Source of the DNA: Alkalibaculum sporogenes
Lineage (GTDB): Bacteria > Bacillota > Clostridia > Eubacteriales > Alkalibacteraceae
DNA: 64,000 nt
Direction: 5' to 3'
NCBI RefSeq assembly: GCF_009362815.1
Contig: NZ_WHNX01000014.1
Location: forward strand, 1 to 64,000
In this document: one piece after another, positions 35,396 through 44,352 of the stretch
How positions within the stretch are numbered: position 1 is the first letter of the stretch
How the letters are laid out: every line of letters begins with the position of its first letter
Program-made: the position numbers and the translations under genes
The notes under the pieces: generated by a model
The model's database searches: none
What the model was told of the DNA's origin: nothing
Seen by the model: the letters and a program-made list of their open reading frames with translations, nothing else

Positions 35396-36025
35396 ATGAC
35401 TAAATATGTTGACATTGATAAGGGTTTAGCATTCTTAAATTTTATGAAATTACGCAAATTTACACAAAATGGTATTGTAAATGATTATAAAAATTTCGAT
35501 ATAGATATAGAAAGATATAAAAACATATTGATTGCATTCCACACTGCTAATGGATATGTTGATATCTACGGAAAATTTAAAAATTATAACCAAAACATAA
35601 AAGTGCCGGACTTCTATGAATACGATCTATGTTGGAACATAGATGGATTATATCAGGCTCTAAAAAGTCAACAGGTAAGTCCTTCTAATATTTCTTTGAG
35701 GAATATGCACTTGGGAGACAGGGATGTTGACAAGCAATATTCTATGAATGTAGCATTAAACAATACTGAACCAATAATTGCTGCGTTCATACCAATTCTT
35801 AGTGGTGTATATATAATAGATGGCAATCATCGTGCGTATGCGAACCAACAAAAAAATATAGACCAGATTAGTGGGTATCCACTTCACTATCGGTTTCATG
35901 CAGAGTTTTTAACTTCGGAGTATACTAAATTGTGGTTTAAAATTGAGAGTAATGTTGTACATATTACTAAATATATGGCTGGAGATATTAAGAGTTTTCC
36001 TATTGAGGATTTGTTTGTTTTATAG
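35396..36025 (+). CDS. Unknown protein with an IDGNHR motif (ParB/Srx-like?)
   Basis: ATG at 35396 follows GTGGGG, 16 nt past the YcxB-like stop, so the two are probably co-transcribed. The 209 residues contain VYIIDGNHRAYANQ near position 150. DGxHR is the hallmark loop of ParB/sulfiredoxin-like folds, which bind or hydrolyse nucleotides. The rest is not recognised. It could be a phage- or plasmid-related accessory protein. The fold call is tentative. Confidence 0.5.
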   Translation: MTKYVDIDKGLAFLNFMKLRKFTQNGIVNDYKNFDIDIERYKNILIAFHTANGYVDIYGKFKNYNQNIKVPDFYEYDLCWNIDGLYQALKSQQVSPSNISLRNMHLGDRDVDKQYSMNVALNNTEPIIAAFIPILSGVYIIDGNHRAYANQQKNIDQISGYPLHYRFHAEFLTSEYTKLWFKIESNVVHITKYMAGDIKSFPIEDLFVL

Positions 36026-36039
36026 ATGCACTATGGAAT

Positions 36040-36307
36040 GAAATCTAGGGGATTATTCTTAAACTGCAACTGGGGACAAACTGCAACTGGGGACATATTT
36101 CAAACATTAGCAATTTAGATACAGAATATTACAAATATATCTATTAATAATCGGGTAACGGACAAAAAAATAAAGCCAAATGTGAATCAAATAGCTTTAA
36201 TGGAAAAGGGTACTTAAATACAAACATGGTAAGAAAACCATATAATAAATGGTTTCAGAACGTTGATAAACTTCAGATAGGAATGGAGTTAAGCTACCCT
36301 TATCTTT
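36040..36307. repeat. Scar region downstream of a RAYT, with a 17-bp tandem
   Basis: CTAGGGGAT near 36041 is followed by two adjacent copies of AACTGCAACTGGGGACA (about 36061-36094), then ATATTTCAAA. This resembles the ends seen at other RAYT copies. No gene was seen. Confidence 0.55.
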
Positions 36308-37228
36308 TCAAGTGGTTGTGGCTAGTAAGTTTTTGAATTTCGGCTCACTTTGGATGAGTACAAACCCTCTACTAGTTAGATTAGAAACCTCTGAAAGGGT
36401 AAGGTTTCCAAGCTCTTTACAGATGTCTGTGTAAGTATAATCACATAAGCATCTCATTAGAAAGACGCAGATTGCTTTGAATTCTGAAATACTGTGACTA
36501 TATTTGTTCTTAATAAAGTTTGGAGTCTGAATATCAAAAGCTTCTGCAACAATTTCGATTACTTTACCCGGAGTCAAGTCTCTATAATAAATGAATCGTT
36601 CGCTACGGTACTCATAAGGTTCATTGTAAATATAAGAATCTATTATTTCGAATTGTTTGTCTTTTTGAGTGACATTATTACAGCTAGTAACGAACTGTGC
36701 ATACTGAACTTGGGCTGTTTCAGGGCTATTACCAAATTGAGATAGAATAAAATCTGTATTAAGTATCCCATAGTTATCGCTATAATTTCCAAGATAGATG
36801 CCATAAGAAGAAAAGTAATAAGTATGAACGCAGTCTCTAAAGTCAGGAAGATCATTTGCGTTATTATGAATATAAGCAGAAACAATAAGGTTGTAGTCAT
36901 CTACGTCAATCACTTTATTTATGAATCTACCTTGAAATACGTGACCATGACGCTTATATTTTCTATTATAATACTGAGCGTAGCAAAGATTTAAACCATG
37001 CATGAATTTAGAAATGTCACATCCCTGGGGATCAAGTTGGATATGGACATGAGTATCCATTAAGCAGTAGGAGAGGATGCTACATTCAAATTTTTTGCAG
37101 TATAAAGCCATGAGTTGAAGATATTTCACTTTATCGTCATCAAATCTAAAAAGTTGTACTTCACTAATACTTCTGCACATAATATGATGGGTCGTTTCTG
37201 GATCTCTTCTTCTTGCCACTCTTGACAT
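36308..37228 (-). CDS. RAYT-type Y1 transposase, second type
   Basis: The 306-residue protein starts at MSRVARRR after GGTGGTG. The HUH motif is MDTHVHIQL; the nucleophile Tyr probably lies in VSAYIHNNANDLP. A conserved block AQYYNRKYKRHGHVFQGRFINKVIDVD is also seen in three decayed copies in this window (5.7, 12.0 and 40.0 kb). It is only distantly similar to the RAYT at 15.8 kb, so two RAYT types are present. The C-terminal ~100 residues form a helical, DnaA-like domain (ICVFLMRCLCDYTYTDICKELG). It appears intact. Confidence 0.85.
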   Translation of the reverse strand: MSRVARRRDPETTHHIMCRSISEVQLFRFDDDKVKYLQLMALYCKKFECSILSYCLMDTHVHIQLDPQGCDISKFMHGLNLCYAQYYNRKYKRHGHVFQGRFINKVIDVDDYNLIVSAYIHNNANDLPDFRDCVHTYYFSSYGIYLGNYSDNYGILNTDFILSQFGNSPETAQVQYAQFVTSCNNVTQKDKQFEIIDSYIYNEPYEYRSERFIYYRDLTPGKVIEIVAEAFDIQTPNFIKNKYSHSISEFKAICVFLMRCLCDYTYTDICKELGNLTLSEVSNLTSRGFVLIQSEPKFKNLLATTT

Positions 37229-37352
37229 AGCAATCACCACCGAACTCGTGTTTGGTTATATTATTGCATAATTTTAAGTAAGAATCAATAAATTATTGTA
37301 ATTTGTCAGAATATATATAATAATGAGTTAAAGATGTTAAAAATTGAGAACT

Positions 37353-37388
37353 GTCCCGATAGTTTTCCCGATAGTTTTCGATAGTTTT
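37353..37388 (+). repeat. Tandem CCCGATAGTTTT units
   Basis: Two CCCGATAGTTTT units and a third partial CGATAGTTTT occur directly before the truncated acetyltransferase frame. They are probably a transposition scar. Confidence 0.5.
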
Positions 37389-37846
37389 TTGGAAAATTCT
37401 TCTACAAAGCTGTTTCAGAGTATTTTAGAAATGAAGGTTTTAAAGCTGTGAAACTATTCTGTGAGCCTCAATCATCTGAACGATTTTGGAGTAAAATGGG
37501 ATTGCATAAATTTCGTGATTGTGGCCAGACAGAACATGAATTAACATACTATGGAATTTTAGTAGATACTGCATCAATTACATATATAAGGAATGCTGAT
37601 GTAATAGAATTATGGGATGCTGAGCCTTATGAAGCAGAGGAAAAAGAACCTAAATGGATATGGTATATAGAAACAAAAAATGAAGAGTTGATGTATCCAA
37701 TTATCCAACCATGTAATTGTAATTGGAATCTACGTTGGAGCAGAAACGGTCAGGTGATTACAGAAGAGAAAGTTAAGTATTTTACGGATGAAGATTATAA
37801 ACTATACCACTCCCAATTTTTGTGTATTGATAAATTGGAAGAATAG
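37385..37846 (+). pseudogene. GNAT acetyltransferase C-terminal half
   Basis: The open frame begins inside the scar and reads GKFFYKAVSEYFRNEGFKAVKLFCEPQSSERFWSKMGLHKF, typical of the last part of a GNAT fold, followed by about 100 residues with several Trp. The N-terminal acetyl-CoA-binding part and start codon are missing; the GTG at 37448 has no supporting site. It was cut by the scar at its 5' end. Confidence 0.65.
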
Positions 37847-38024
37847 TATAACAAGTTTCTCGTAATAAAGAAAAAGAATGTTTCTTTTTAGGGTTCAGAT
37901 TACTTTTCATTTTTTAGGAGTTTAGAGACAGAAAACTACAGAATTAGGATGAATGTGGGGTAAAAGAAACGATTAGGGACATATTTCAACCTTTGGCAAT
38001 ACAAACAAACTGGAGACATATCTC

Positions 38025-38365
38025 GTGCGCCACAAAGGCGAATACCAAGTAATAAATATTTCTTGAAGATAGCTATGCTATACAAATGATGGTGGAGTGC
38101 CCACTGAATTCGCCATACAGGAGGTGAATTCAAACTACCCTAAGTTGCTGTAGCCAAAAGCTATGGTACTAGCGTTAGGGAAAAGTTAGTATAAAAACTG
38201 GCAAGTGAATGCTATGATACGTCCCATAGGGGGTTCAGGAATATGTAAAGTCAGAGAGCCGTTATTTAGAAAATAGGACAAGAGGTGTTGTTGAAAAGTC
38301 TTTAAAATAAATAGTAATACTTTATGAATTATGTAAAGTAGGAAACGTACGAAAGAGAAGAGGAG
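38025..38365 (+). other. Group II intron, 5' fragment (domain I)
   Basis: The segment starts with GTGCG, the 5' consensus of bacterial group II introns. It continues with conserved-looking domain I stretches: AAAGGCGAATACCAAGTAAT, ATACAAATGATGGTG, CTACCCTAAGTTGC, GCGTTAGGGAAAA, ATACGTCCCATAGGGGGTTC, TCAGAGAGCCG, GGACAAGAGG and TAAAGTAGGAAACGT. No reverse transcriptase reading frame, domain V or 3' end follows, so it cannot splice. It ends against the nuclease-like gene. Confidence 0.8.
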
Positions 38366-38371
38366 ATTGTT

Positions 38372-39841
38372 ATCTTAGATATTTTTAACATTTTACCAGA
38401 TATTCCATATGATAAGCTACATGATAAATTTAAGCTACTATTAACACCCCAATTTCATGAGCATAGAATTATTATTCAAAAATGGGTCGATGGTCTTATT
38501 GATAGAGATAATAAGATAGTCAAAGAATTTCAGACCACATTTCACTCAAGTTTTTGGGAATTCTTTTTATTTGCTCTATTTAAGGAACTTGACTTTGAAT
38601 TGGACCAGACACATGATAGACCTGATTTTATTATTAAAAAGACGGAAGAAATTTACATTGAAGCTGTTGTATCAAATATAAAGGCAAAAGGAGTTCCAGA
38701 AAAAGAGAGAGGTATGGAAGATATAATGTCCATGTTTATGCCACCGTATGAACAAACCGATTATTATAGTATTTTGGATGAAGCTATAATTCGTCAAGCA
38801 AATGCCATTTTATCAAAGAGAAATAAATTTATTGAAAATTATGTTAACTGTGATTGGATTAATAATGAAAAGCCTTATGTGGTGGCACTAAGTTCATACG
38901 ACCAAATAAACTATGGTAGAGAATATATCTATCCTATGATGGCTTTATTATATGGAATGTACTATTGCCCAGAAAAAGAAGAATATGAAATAAGAGATTC
39001 AATTAAAAAGGTTGAGACAGGTGTAGATATCCCTATAGGAATTTTTAATAATCCTGATTATGCAGATATTTCGGCTATTTTATATACAAGCACAGTTACA
39101 ATTGGAAAAATATCATCCTTAAATATATCAAACGGTAGATACTCAATAAATAATGTATATAGCTTATACAGAGATTATAACGATATAAAGGTGCCATATA
39201 AATTAAATATTGTTAGCCCCCAATCACCTGAATATCTATCTGATGGCATTTTCATCTTTCATAATCCAAACGCAAAGAATAGGCTTTCATTGGACTATTT
39301 TGCTGATTTAAATATTACACAATACTATAGCGTTGAAGATGGAATAGAATATTTGACAAACTCACCCACATTGGTTGTTAGGACGGATTTTCCAAGGTTT
39401 TTATCCGATGGGTTTGATTTACTAATAAGTGAATATACAAGACACTATAATAAACTAGGCATGAAAGAATTTTATGGTTACCAGCCGTTAGATGGTTCAC
39501 CTAAAGAAGTTAAAGATATTGATTTTATGAATGATTGTTGTGTATTTATCATAAGTCAGGATAACGGTATAGATAGGGATGAAAATAATGTCTTAGTATG
39601 TAATTACGAAAGACCTACTGTAATGCCAGATGAGATGATACATAATGAGGCAATAAGAATTACAGATGAATTGCAAAAAGAAGCTAAGATCGGAGAACTT
39701 ATCGGTATATATGTTGCACGTAATCATTCTCAATATGCATACATAAATAATTTTATTGATGAAAAAAATCCTAGGGGACAGATTTCAACCTTTTGCATTT
39801 ATTCAAAAAACCTAGTGGATTATTCAATATATATTTCTTAA
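38372..39841 (+). pseudogene. PD-(D/E)XK nuclease-like protein with lost start and altered C-terminus
   Basis: An open frame runs from 38342 to 39841. AGGAG (38361) is followed eight bases later by ATC rather than ATG, and the first usable start is TTG at 38600. The N-terminal ~110 residues contain FHSSFWEFFLFALFKELDF, then THDRPDFIIKK and YIEAVVSNIK, a spacing like the E-PD-ExK core of restriction-type nucleases, with the final Lys not obvious. The rest is unrecognised. The last ~25 residues are encoded by an inserted scar (CCTAGGGGACAGATTTCAAC). Both ends look damaged: the 5' end adjoins the intron fragment, the 3' end a RAYT element. Confidence 0.6.
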
Positions 39842-40690
39842 AATTATGAGAAATGGGACAAAAAAATAAGACTAACTTAATTGTTATCTTGTGTAAAAGA
39901 AAGATATTGACATGATATAACAATACCATTTATTAATGGTATTGTTAATAGGGGAAGTTATTAAAAAGGGTTGCTTAGGCAGCTCTTATCCGTTCTAGCA
40001 ATTGTGGTAACAAGTTCTGATATTTAGGTTCAGTATAAATAAGAGTAAAACCTTTACCAGAGTGCCTAGCAACTTCTGAGAGAGCCAGATTCCCAATTTC
40101 TTTACAGATGTCTTTATAAGAGTAATCACAGAGGCACAGAGGCATCTCATTAGGAAAATTGAAATAGCCTTAAAATTTGATACCCTATGACAGTATTTTA
40201 TTTTTATGAAATCAGGACTACTAATATCAAATATTTCTGAAACCTTTTCAATGACTACCTTTAGAGTTAGATCTCTATAATAAATATATCGTTCACTTCG
40301 ATATTCATAAGGTTCTTTTGAGACGTATGCATCAATGATTTCAAACTGTTTCTGCTTTTGAGTAACATTGTTTCAGCTAGTTACAAACTCGGCATAAACT
40401 TTTTTAGCAGTATTAGGATTCTTGCTAAACTGATAAAGAATGAAATTAGTATTTAGCATACGATAATCATCATGATCATGACCTAAGTATACCTATAAGA
40501 GGAAAAAGCATAAGTATGAACACAGTCACTATAATTAGGCAGGTTCTTTGGGTTGTTGTGTATGTAAGCAGATACGATTAGGTTGTACAAATCTACATCA
40601 ATTACTTTACTGATAAATCGACCTTGAAAGACTGGTCCATGTCTCTTAAATTTACGATTGTAATACTGAGCACTTAATTAATGAACAATT
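39770..40690 (-). pseudogene. Decayed RAYT element, near full length
   Basis: The element begins with the scar CCTAGGGGACAGATTTCAAC. It contains the perfect hairpin AACAATACCAT / ATGGTATTGTT near 39919-39945, then a minus-strand RAYT coding region from about 40690 back to 39965 with stops and frameshifts. It matches the intact gene at 36308-37228 through most of its length but lacks the HUH end. A shorter copy with the same scar is at 11812. Confidence 0.75.
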
Positions 40691-40924
40691 AATAATGAAA
40701 AATGTGTAATTATTTCTAGGGATCTGTTTTGGTGATATTATAGTATAGGTTTTCCTTTAAAACGTCTGTCAATAATCTTCAATTATTTATTAATTATTAA
40801 CTTTCAATTATTAATTAACAAAGTGGTGGGGGGGTCCTACTACATTCTAATGTTCATCTTTATTTTTAGATATGATTACACATATCATATCATTAATGAA
40901 AATAGAGCATATTTTGTATTACTA
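40691..40924. other. Gene-free spacer
   Basis: A+T-rich DNA with the scar CTAGGGATCTGTTTTGGT (about 40719) and a run of seven G at 40826-40833. No gene was seen. Confidence 0.4.
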
Positions 40925-40953
40925 TTGACAGAACTCACCATTTGCTGTAATAT
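40925..40953 (+). promoter_or_regulatory. Consensus promoter of the methyltransferase leader
   Basis: TTGACA (40925-40930) and TAATAT (40948-40953) are exactly 17 nt apart. Transcription would start near 40960, giving a 260-nt leader before the methyltransferase. Confidence 0.85.
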
Positions 40954-40981
40954 AAAATTGTAAAATTCAACAGAAAAGGTG

Positions 40982-41005
40982 ATGAAAGTCCGGCGTACCA
41001 GATGA
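40982..41005 (+). CDS. Leader peptide MKVRRTR
   Basis: ATG AAA GTC CGG CGT ACC AGA TGA lies about 20 nt after the predicted start point, just behind AAAAGGTG. The peptide carries an R-T-R (basic-any-basic) element. Macrolide- and ketolide-dependent stalling at +X+ motifs is known for ErmD-type leaders. A second mini-frame (41021-41044, MGMTGKE) ends inside the first stem arm. The sequence shows these frames; that either is translated is inferred. Confidence 0.5.
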   Translation: MKVRRTR

Positions 41006-41020
41006 CATAAAATCAGTGGC

Positions 41021-41180
41021 ATGGGTATGACTGGAAAAGAGTAGATAAAATCAATTCAATAGGATAAAAACGAGCTGTTTTAACAGTTTAGTTTTTGTGC
41101 CTAATGTTTGATTTTATTTTACTCTTAAACTTTTCTTCATCTTAGGAAGATTAGCCGTAGAGTAAAATCTACGGCTTTTT
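41021..41180 (+). promoter_or_regulatory. Transcription attenuator with alternative pairings
   Basis: Arm 1 (41039-41054, GAGTAGATAAAATCAA) pairs with arm 2 (41108-41124, TTGATTTTATTTTACTC). Between them is an inner hairpin (AAAAAC...CTGTT/AACAG...GTTTTT). Arm 2 is also complementary, over ten bases (41116-41125, ATTTTACTCT), to 41159-41168 (AGAGTAAAAT), which is part of the terminator. If arm 1 is covered, for example by a stalled ribosome, arm 2 is free to break the terminator. This is the classic layout of leaders upstream of inducible resistance genes. Confidence 0.7.
41153..41180 (+). terminator. Intrinsic terminator inside the methyltransferase leader
   Basis: AGCCGTAGA / TCTACGGCT with loop GTAAAA, followed by TTTTTATTT, 40 nt before the methyltransferase start. 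There is no complete gene upstream to end, which supports an attenuator. Confidence 0.85.
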
Positions 41181-41220
41181 ATTTGCCCAATTATTAAAGG
41201 AGAAAAAGGAGAAAACAATT

Positions 41221-42051
41221 ATGTTCAACAGTATCAGTAAAATTTTAGGAAGACCACCTCTTTACACAAAAACAGAAGTTGCATTTTGGAATGATGAGCA
41301 CATTTCTAAACAAATGTTAAAAGCTCACCTTGACCCCGAATTTGAAGGGGCAAGCAGAAAGTTGAAGTTCATAGAGAAGTCAATTGCACGGATAAAAGAA
41401 ATCGTTCCCCCTTTGGATTATCCGCTGATTTTTGATATTGGGTGCGGTCCGGGGATATATGCCGAAAAATTCTCACAAGAAGGTTATCAAGTGACAGGGA
41501 TTGATTTTTCAAAGCGTTCAATAGACTATGCAAAAAAATCGGCAATACAGCAGGGCTTAAATATTACTTATCTATATCAAAATTATTTGGATATGGATTT
41601 GAATACGGCTTTTGATTTTTCAACAATGATATATTGCGATTATGGAGCATTATCAACGTCTGACAGACAAACCATTATGAGCAAGGTATATCACCACTTA
41701 AAACCCGGTGGTAAATTCTTGTTTGATGTATTTTCAATGGCTAAATACAATGCTTTTCAAGAAAAGCAAATATGGGAAATCTGTCACAATGGCGGTTTTT
41801 GGCGGGAAGATAAATATCTTGAACTAAAAGGATGTTATAAATATTCAGACAATGTGACTTTAGAGCAAACCTCTATTATTTCAAATGGTGAAATGCTTTC
41901 TTACTATATATGGGATACCTGCTTTACACAAGAAACACTGGTGAAAGAAGCAAAAGAATCAGGATTTAAGGTATGCGAGGTATTTGGTGATGTTGCAGGA
42001 AGTTCTTATCAAAAGGACAGTTTCACTATTGCGATACTTTTAGAAAAGTAA
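41221..42051 (+). CDS. Class I SAM-dependent methyltransferase under attenuator control
   Basis: The 276-residue protein has a Rossmann methyltransferase domain (about 65-190): SAM motif FDIGCGPGIYAEKF, acidic loop GIDFSKRS, and YCDYGALSTSDR. An N-terminal extension FWNDEHISKQMLKAHLDPEFEGASRK is characteristic of a Firmicute family of unknown substrate. The C-terminal part is a lid-like region. RBS GGAGAAAA. It is not a recognisable Erm or Cfr. The leader suggests induced expression, so resistance to a ribosome-directed compound is a reasonable hypothesis, but a role in small-molecule methylation is equally open. Confidence 0.85.
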   Translation: MFNSISKILGRPPLYTKTEVAFWNDEHISKQMLKAHLDPEFEGASRKLKFIEKSIARIKEIVPPLDYPLIFDIGCGPGIYAEKFSQEGYQVTGIDFSKRSIDYAKKSAIQQGLNITYLYQNYLDMDLNTAFDFSTMIYCDYGALSTSDRQTIMSKVYHHLKPGGKFLFDVFSMAKYNAFQEKQIWEICHNGGFWREDKYLELKGCYKYSDNVTLEQTSIISNGEMLSYYIWDTCFTQETLVKEAKESGFKVCEVFGDVAGSSYQKDSFTIAILLEK

Positions 42052-42060
42052 TCTTAGAAA

Positions 42061-42330
42061 ACCTAGGGGTCACTTCATCCCGTCCCGTCTCTGGCCTTTC
42101 ACCCTATGTGTATTGAAAATCAAAATCATTGTATTTACATCGCGTAAACACCTCGTAAATTCACCTGTTTGGCGCATAAGTGTTTCATTACCACAATGAA
42201 GCACTTGACTATTTCGTCTCAAATCAAAACTTCTCACATAAACCCCTCCAGTCAAACAATTATTTTGCTTAAGGGTTTTCTTTATATACCAAAATTTGAA
42301 ATCAAAATCGGTTACCACCAAGTACTTTAA
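42061..42330. repeat. RAYT-type element remnant
   Basis: CCTAGGGGTCACTTCATCCC at 42061 is the inverse of the GAAGTGACCCC seen near 14970. The following 250 nt have no recognisable coding frame on either strand. It is probably the tail of a transposed element. Confidence 0.5.
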
Positions 42331-42448
42331 TAGTTTGTTATGTATTTACTATTTGAAACTACAAAATAAACTAGTAATTTAGTATGCAGAGTTTACAACC
42401 CGTATTTGCGGTCTTTATTTTAAATTAATCTTTAGTGATGATATGATT

Positions 42449-42787
42449 TTAAAGATTATTCATTGCACGCTTATATTTTATTTCTATTAAAGCTCGTACT
42501 TCTTCATGATCTCTAGGGTCTAAATTACGGAATTTCATAATTAAATCAATTTCTTCTGGAGAGAATTCGTGAGAATCTTCGCCTGTAAGTAACCATTCCA
42601 CAGAAATACCTAATGCTTTAGATATTTTATAACACGCGGTAGTATCAGGTGTTCGGATATCATTTACATAGTTACTAATTGCGTTTTTAGAAAGGTTTGT
42701 AATTCTGCACAAGTCAGTCTGTTTTAAATTAAGTGTATTCATTCTTTTAGATATTCTTTTTCCAATTCCTTCGAAATTTTCTTTCAT
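42449..42787 (-). CDS. XRE-family helix-turn-helix regulator
   Basis: The 112-residue protein has an N-terminal Cro/CI-type HTH (KQTDLCRITNLSKNAISNYVNDIRTPDTTACYKISKALGISVEWLLTGE) and a short C-terminal helix. It is the second of two tandem minus-strand XRE genes. RBS AAGAAGGT. Its similarity to the upstream gene is limited to the HTH. Confidence 0.88.
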   Translation of the reverse strand: MKENFEGIGKRISKRMNTLNLKQTDLCRITNLSKNAISNYVNDIRTPDTTACYKISKALGISVEWLLTGEDSHEFSPEEIDLIMKFRNLDPRDHEEVRALIEIKYKRAMNNL

Positions 42788-42862
42788 AATATGTACCTTC
42801 TTAATGTTATAGCAAATAACAGCTCAAAATATATATAATCTTCTTTAATAATATATAGGCTA

Positions 42863-43264
42863 TTACAAATTTTTCGTTATATCAGATAAATTTTGCTTTT
42901 CTTTTAATAATTTTTGTCCTTCAATAATAGTAATTAAGAGATTTTTTTCATCAATTGTCCAATTTTTAAGACTCTGTAAGGCATGGCACATTTCAGCATC
43001 TGAAAGTAATTCGCGTACTATAATTTCTATATCAACTTGTTCATTCAAGTCGTGGTAAGGGTGAGGATTATTTGTGCGACCCAAGAGGTAATCAATGGAT
43101 ACATTAAAAATATCTGCAAGTTTCTCTAGGTTATCGGGAGTTGGCATATTTTCTCCACTTTCATATTTGGTGTATGCTACTCTCGATATTTTGAGTATTT
43201 CCGCAATTTTTTCTTGTGTATATTTACTTTGTGATCTTAGTTCCTTTAATCTGGAGCTAAACAT
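42863..43264 (-). CDS. XRE-family helix-turn-helix regulator
   Basis: The 133-residue protein has a Cro/CI HTH at residues 5-60 (LKELRSQSKYTQEKIAEILKISRVAYTKYESGENMPTPDNLEKLADIFNVSIDYLLG) and a helical C-terminal part. RBS GAGGGGG. It is divergent from the corrinoid-methyltransferase operon. The promoter of that operon lies inside a GTAACT/AGTTAC inverted repeat just upstream, so control of the neighbouring operon is plausible. Confidence 0.88.
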   Translation of the reverse strand: MFSSRLKELRSQSKYTQEKIAEILKISRVAYTKYESGENMPTPDNLEKLADIFNVSIDYLLGRTNNPHPYHDLNEQVDIEIIVRELLSDAEMCHALQSLKNWTIDEKNLLITIIEGQKLLKEKQNLSDITKNL

Positions 43265-43310
43265 AAGGAAGACCCCCTCATATATTTTTTAAATAAAAAT
43301 CTAAAATCTG

Positions 43311-43354
43311 TTGACAATGTAACTGTAGATTTATATAATGTAATCAATAGTTAC
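43311..43354 (+). promoter_or_regulatory. Perfect-consensus promoter with flanking inverted repeat
   Basis: TTGACA (43311) and TATAAT (43334) are 17 nt apart. GTAACT (43319) and AGTTAC (43349) form an inverted repeat around the -10, a typical repressor site. The first downstream gene starts at 43674, leaving a ~330-nt leader in which I see no gene or recognisable riboswitch. Confidence 0.7.
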
Positions 43355-43673
43355 AAGATGCAAGTTGCAGTATGCTTGCTCATTGAAACTTTTTAAGACA
43401 CTAAAATAATCGTCACTCATTATAATTAACAAATACAACCATTATAAAAACCTGCCAGGAAAGCCTTATTTTTATAACGGAGTATCTTGTTTATTAAGTG
43501 AACAAAAATTGCAGATAAAATCAATAGGTATTACCAGTACCTGTACTTTTGGTGCCTTAAAATTAGTATACATTTATTTTTTAAATGTGTCTATATCTTC
43601 CAAACGAAAGGGGGTGTGAGTAGTATATTTTTTTACATGTGTTGTAAACGATTAACTAAAAGGAGGTTTTTAA

Positions 43674-44309
43674 ATGGATTTACAGTTTTTGACCAAATGG
43701 GTAGGGGAGTTAGATGAGGAAAATGTCATTTGCTTTTTAAATGAGTTTATTGACGATACACCATCTGAGAGTGATGCCCAGGAAGTTGTAGCAGCTTGTC
43801 AGGAAGGAATGGCTGAAGTTGGAGAACTATTTGAAAAAGGTGAGTATTTCGTAGGAGATTTGATTTTTGCAGGGGAATTGTTGACGGAGGCTATTGAACT
43901 ACTAAAACCTGTTTTGGGAAGTGATGATTCTACAAAAGTAGGGAGTATCGTATTAGGTACAGTTCATGGTGATCTACACGATATTGGTAAAAACATATTT
44001 AGAAGTATGGTTGAAGCAGCTGGCTTTGAAGTAATAGATATTGGGATTGATCAGCCAGTTAGCGCTTTTGTGAGCAAAGTCAAAGAGATCAAGCCTGATA
44101 TTGTGGGGATGAGTGGTGTACTCACATTAGCACTGGAGGCAATGAAAGATACGGTAGAAGGATTACAGGAAGCGGGATTAAGAGATAGTGTGAAGATCAT
44201 CATTGGAGGAAATCCTGTAACTAAAGAATCTTGTGCTCATATTGGGGCAGATGACTTTACAAATAATGCGGCAGAAGGTGTGAAAATATGCAAGGAATGG
44301 ATTAAGTAA
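43674..44309 (+). CDS. Corrinoid (B12-binding) protein of a methyltransferase system
   Basis: The 211 residues comprise an N-terminal helical cap domain and a C-terminal cobalamin-binding Rossmann domain. The cobalt-ligating His is in GTVHGDLHDIGKNI (DxHxxG). Later motifs are MSGVLTLALEAMKDT and IIGGNPVT. Length and layout match MtaC/MtbC-type corrinoid proteins, which carry methyl groups between a substrate-specific methyltransferase and a second acceptor. RBS AAAGGAGG. It is followed 43 nt later by a URO-D-family gene, the expected partner. Confidence 0.92.
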   Translation: MDLQFLTKWVGELDEENVICFLNEFIDDTPSESDAQEVVAACQEGMAEVGELFEKGEYFVGDLIFAGELLTEAIELLKPVLGSDDSTKVGSIVLGTVHGDLHDIGKNIFRSMVEAAGFEVIDIGIDQPVSAFVSKVKEIKPDIVGMSGVLTLALEAMKDTVEGLQEAGLRDSVKIIIGGNPVTKESCAHIGADDFTNNAAEGVKICKEWIK

Positions 44310-44352
44310 ATCTAATATCACTCATAAAATAAATGTAGAGAGGATTGATATC

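Noticed and set aside
42070-42321. 83-codon minus-strand frame in the scar region
   Set aside because: It ends in transposition-scar sequence, has no convincing RBS and resembles no protein; it fits an element tail better.
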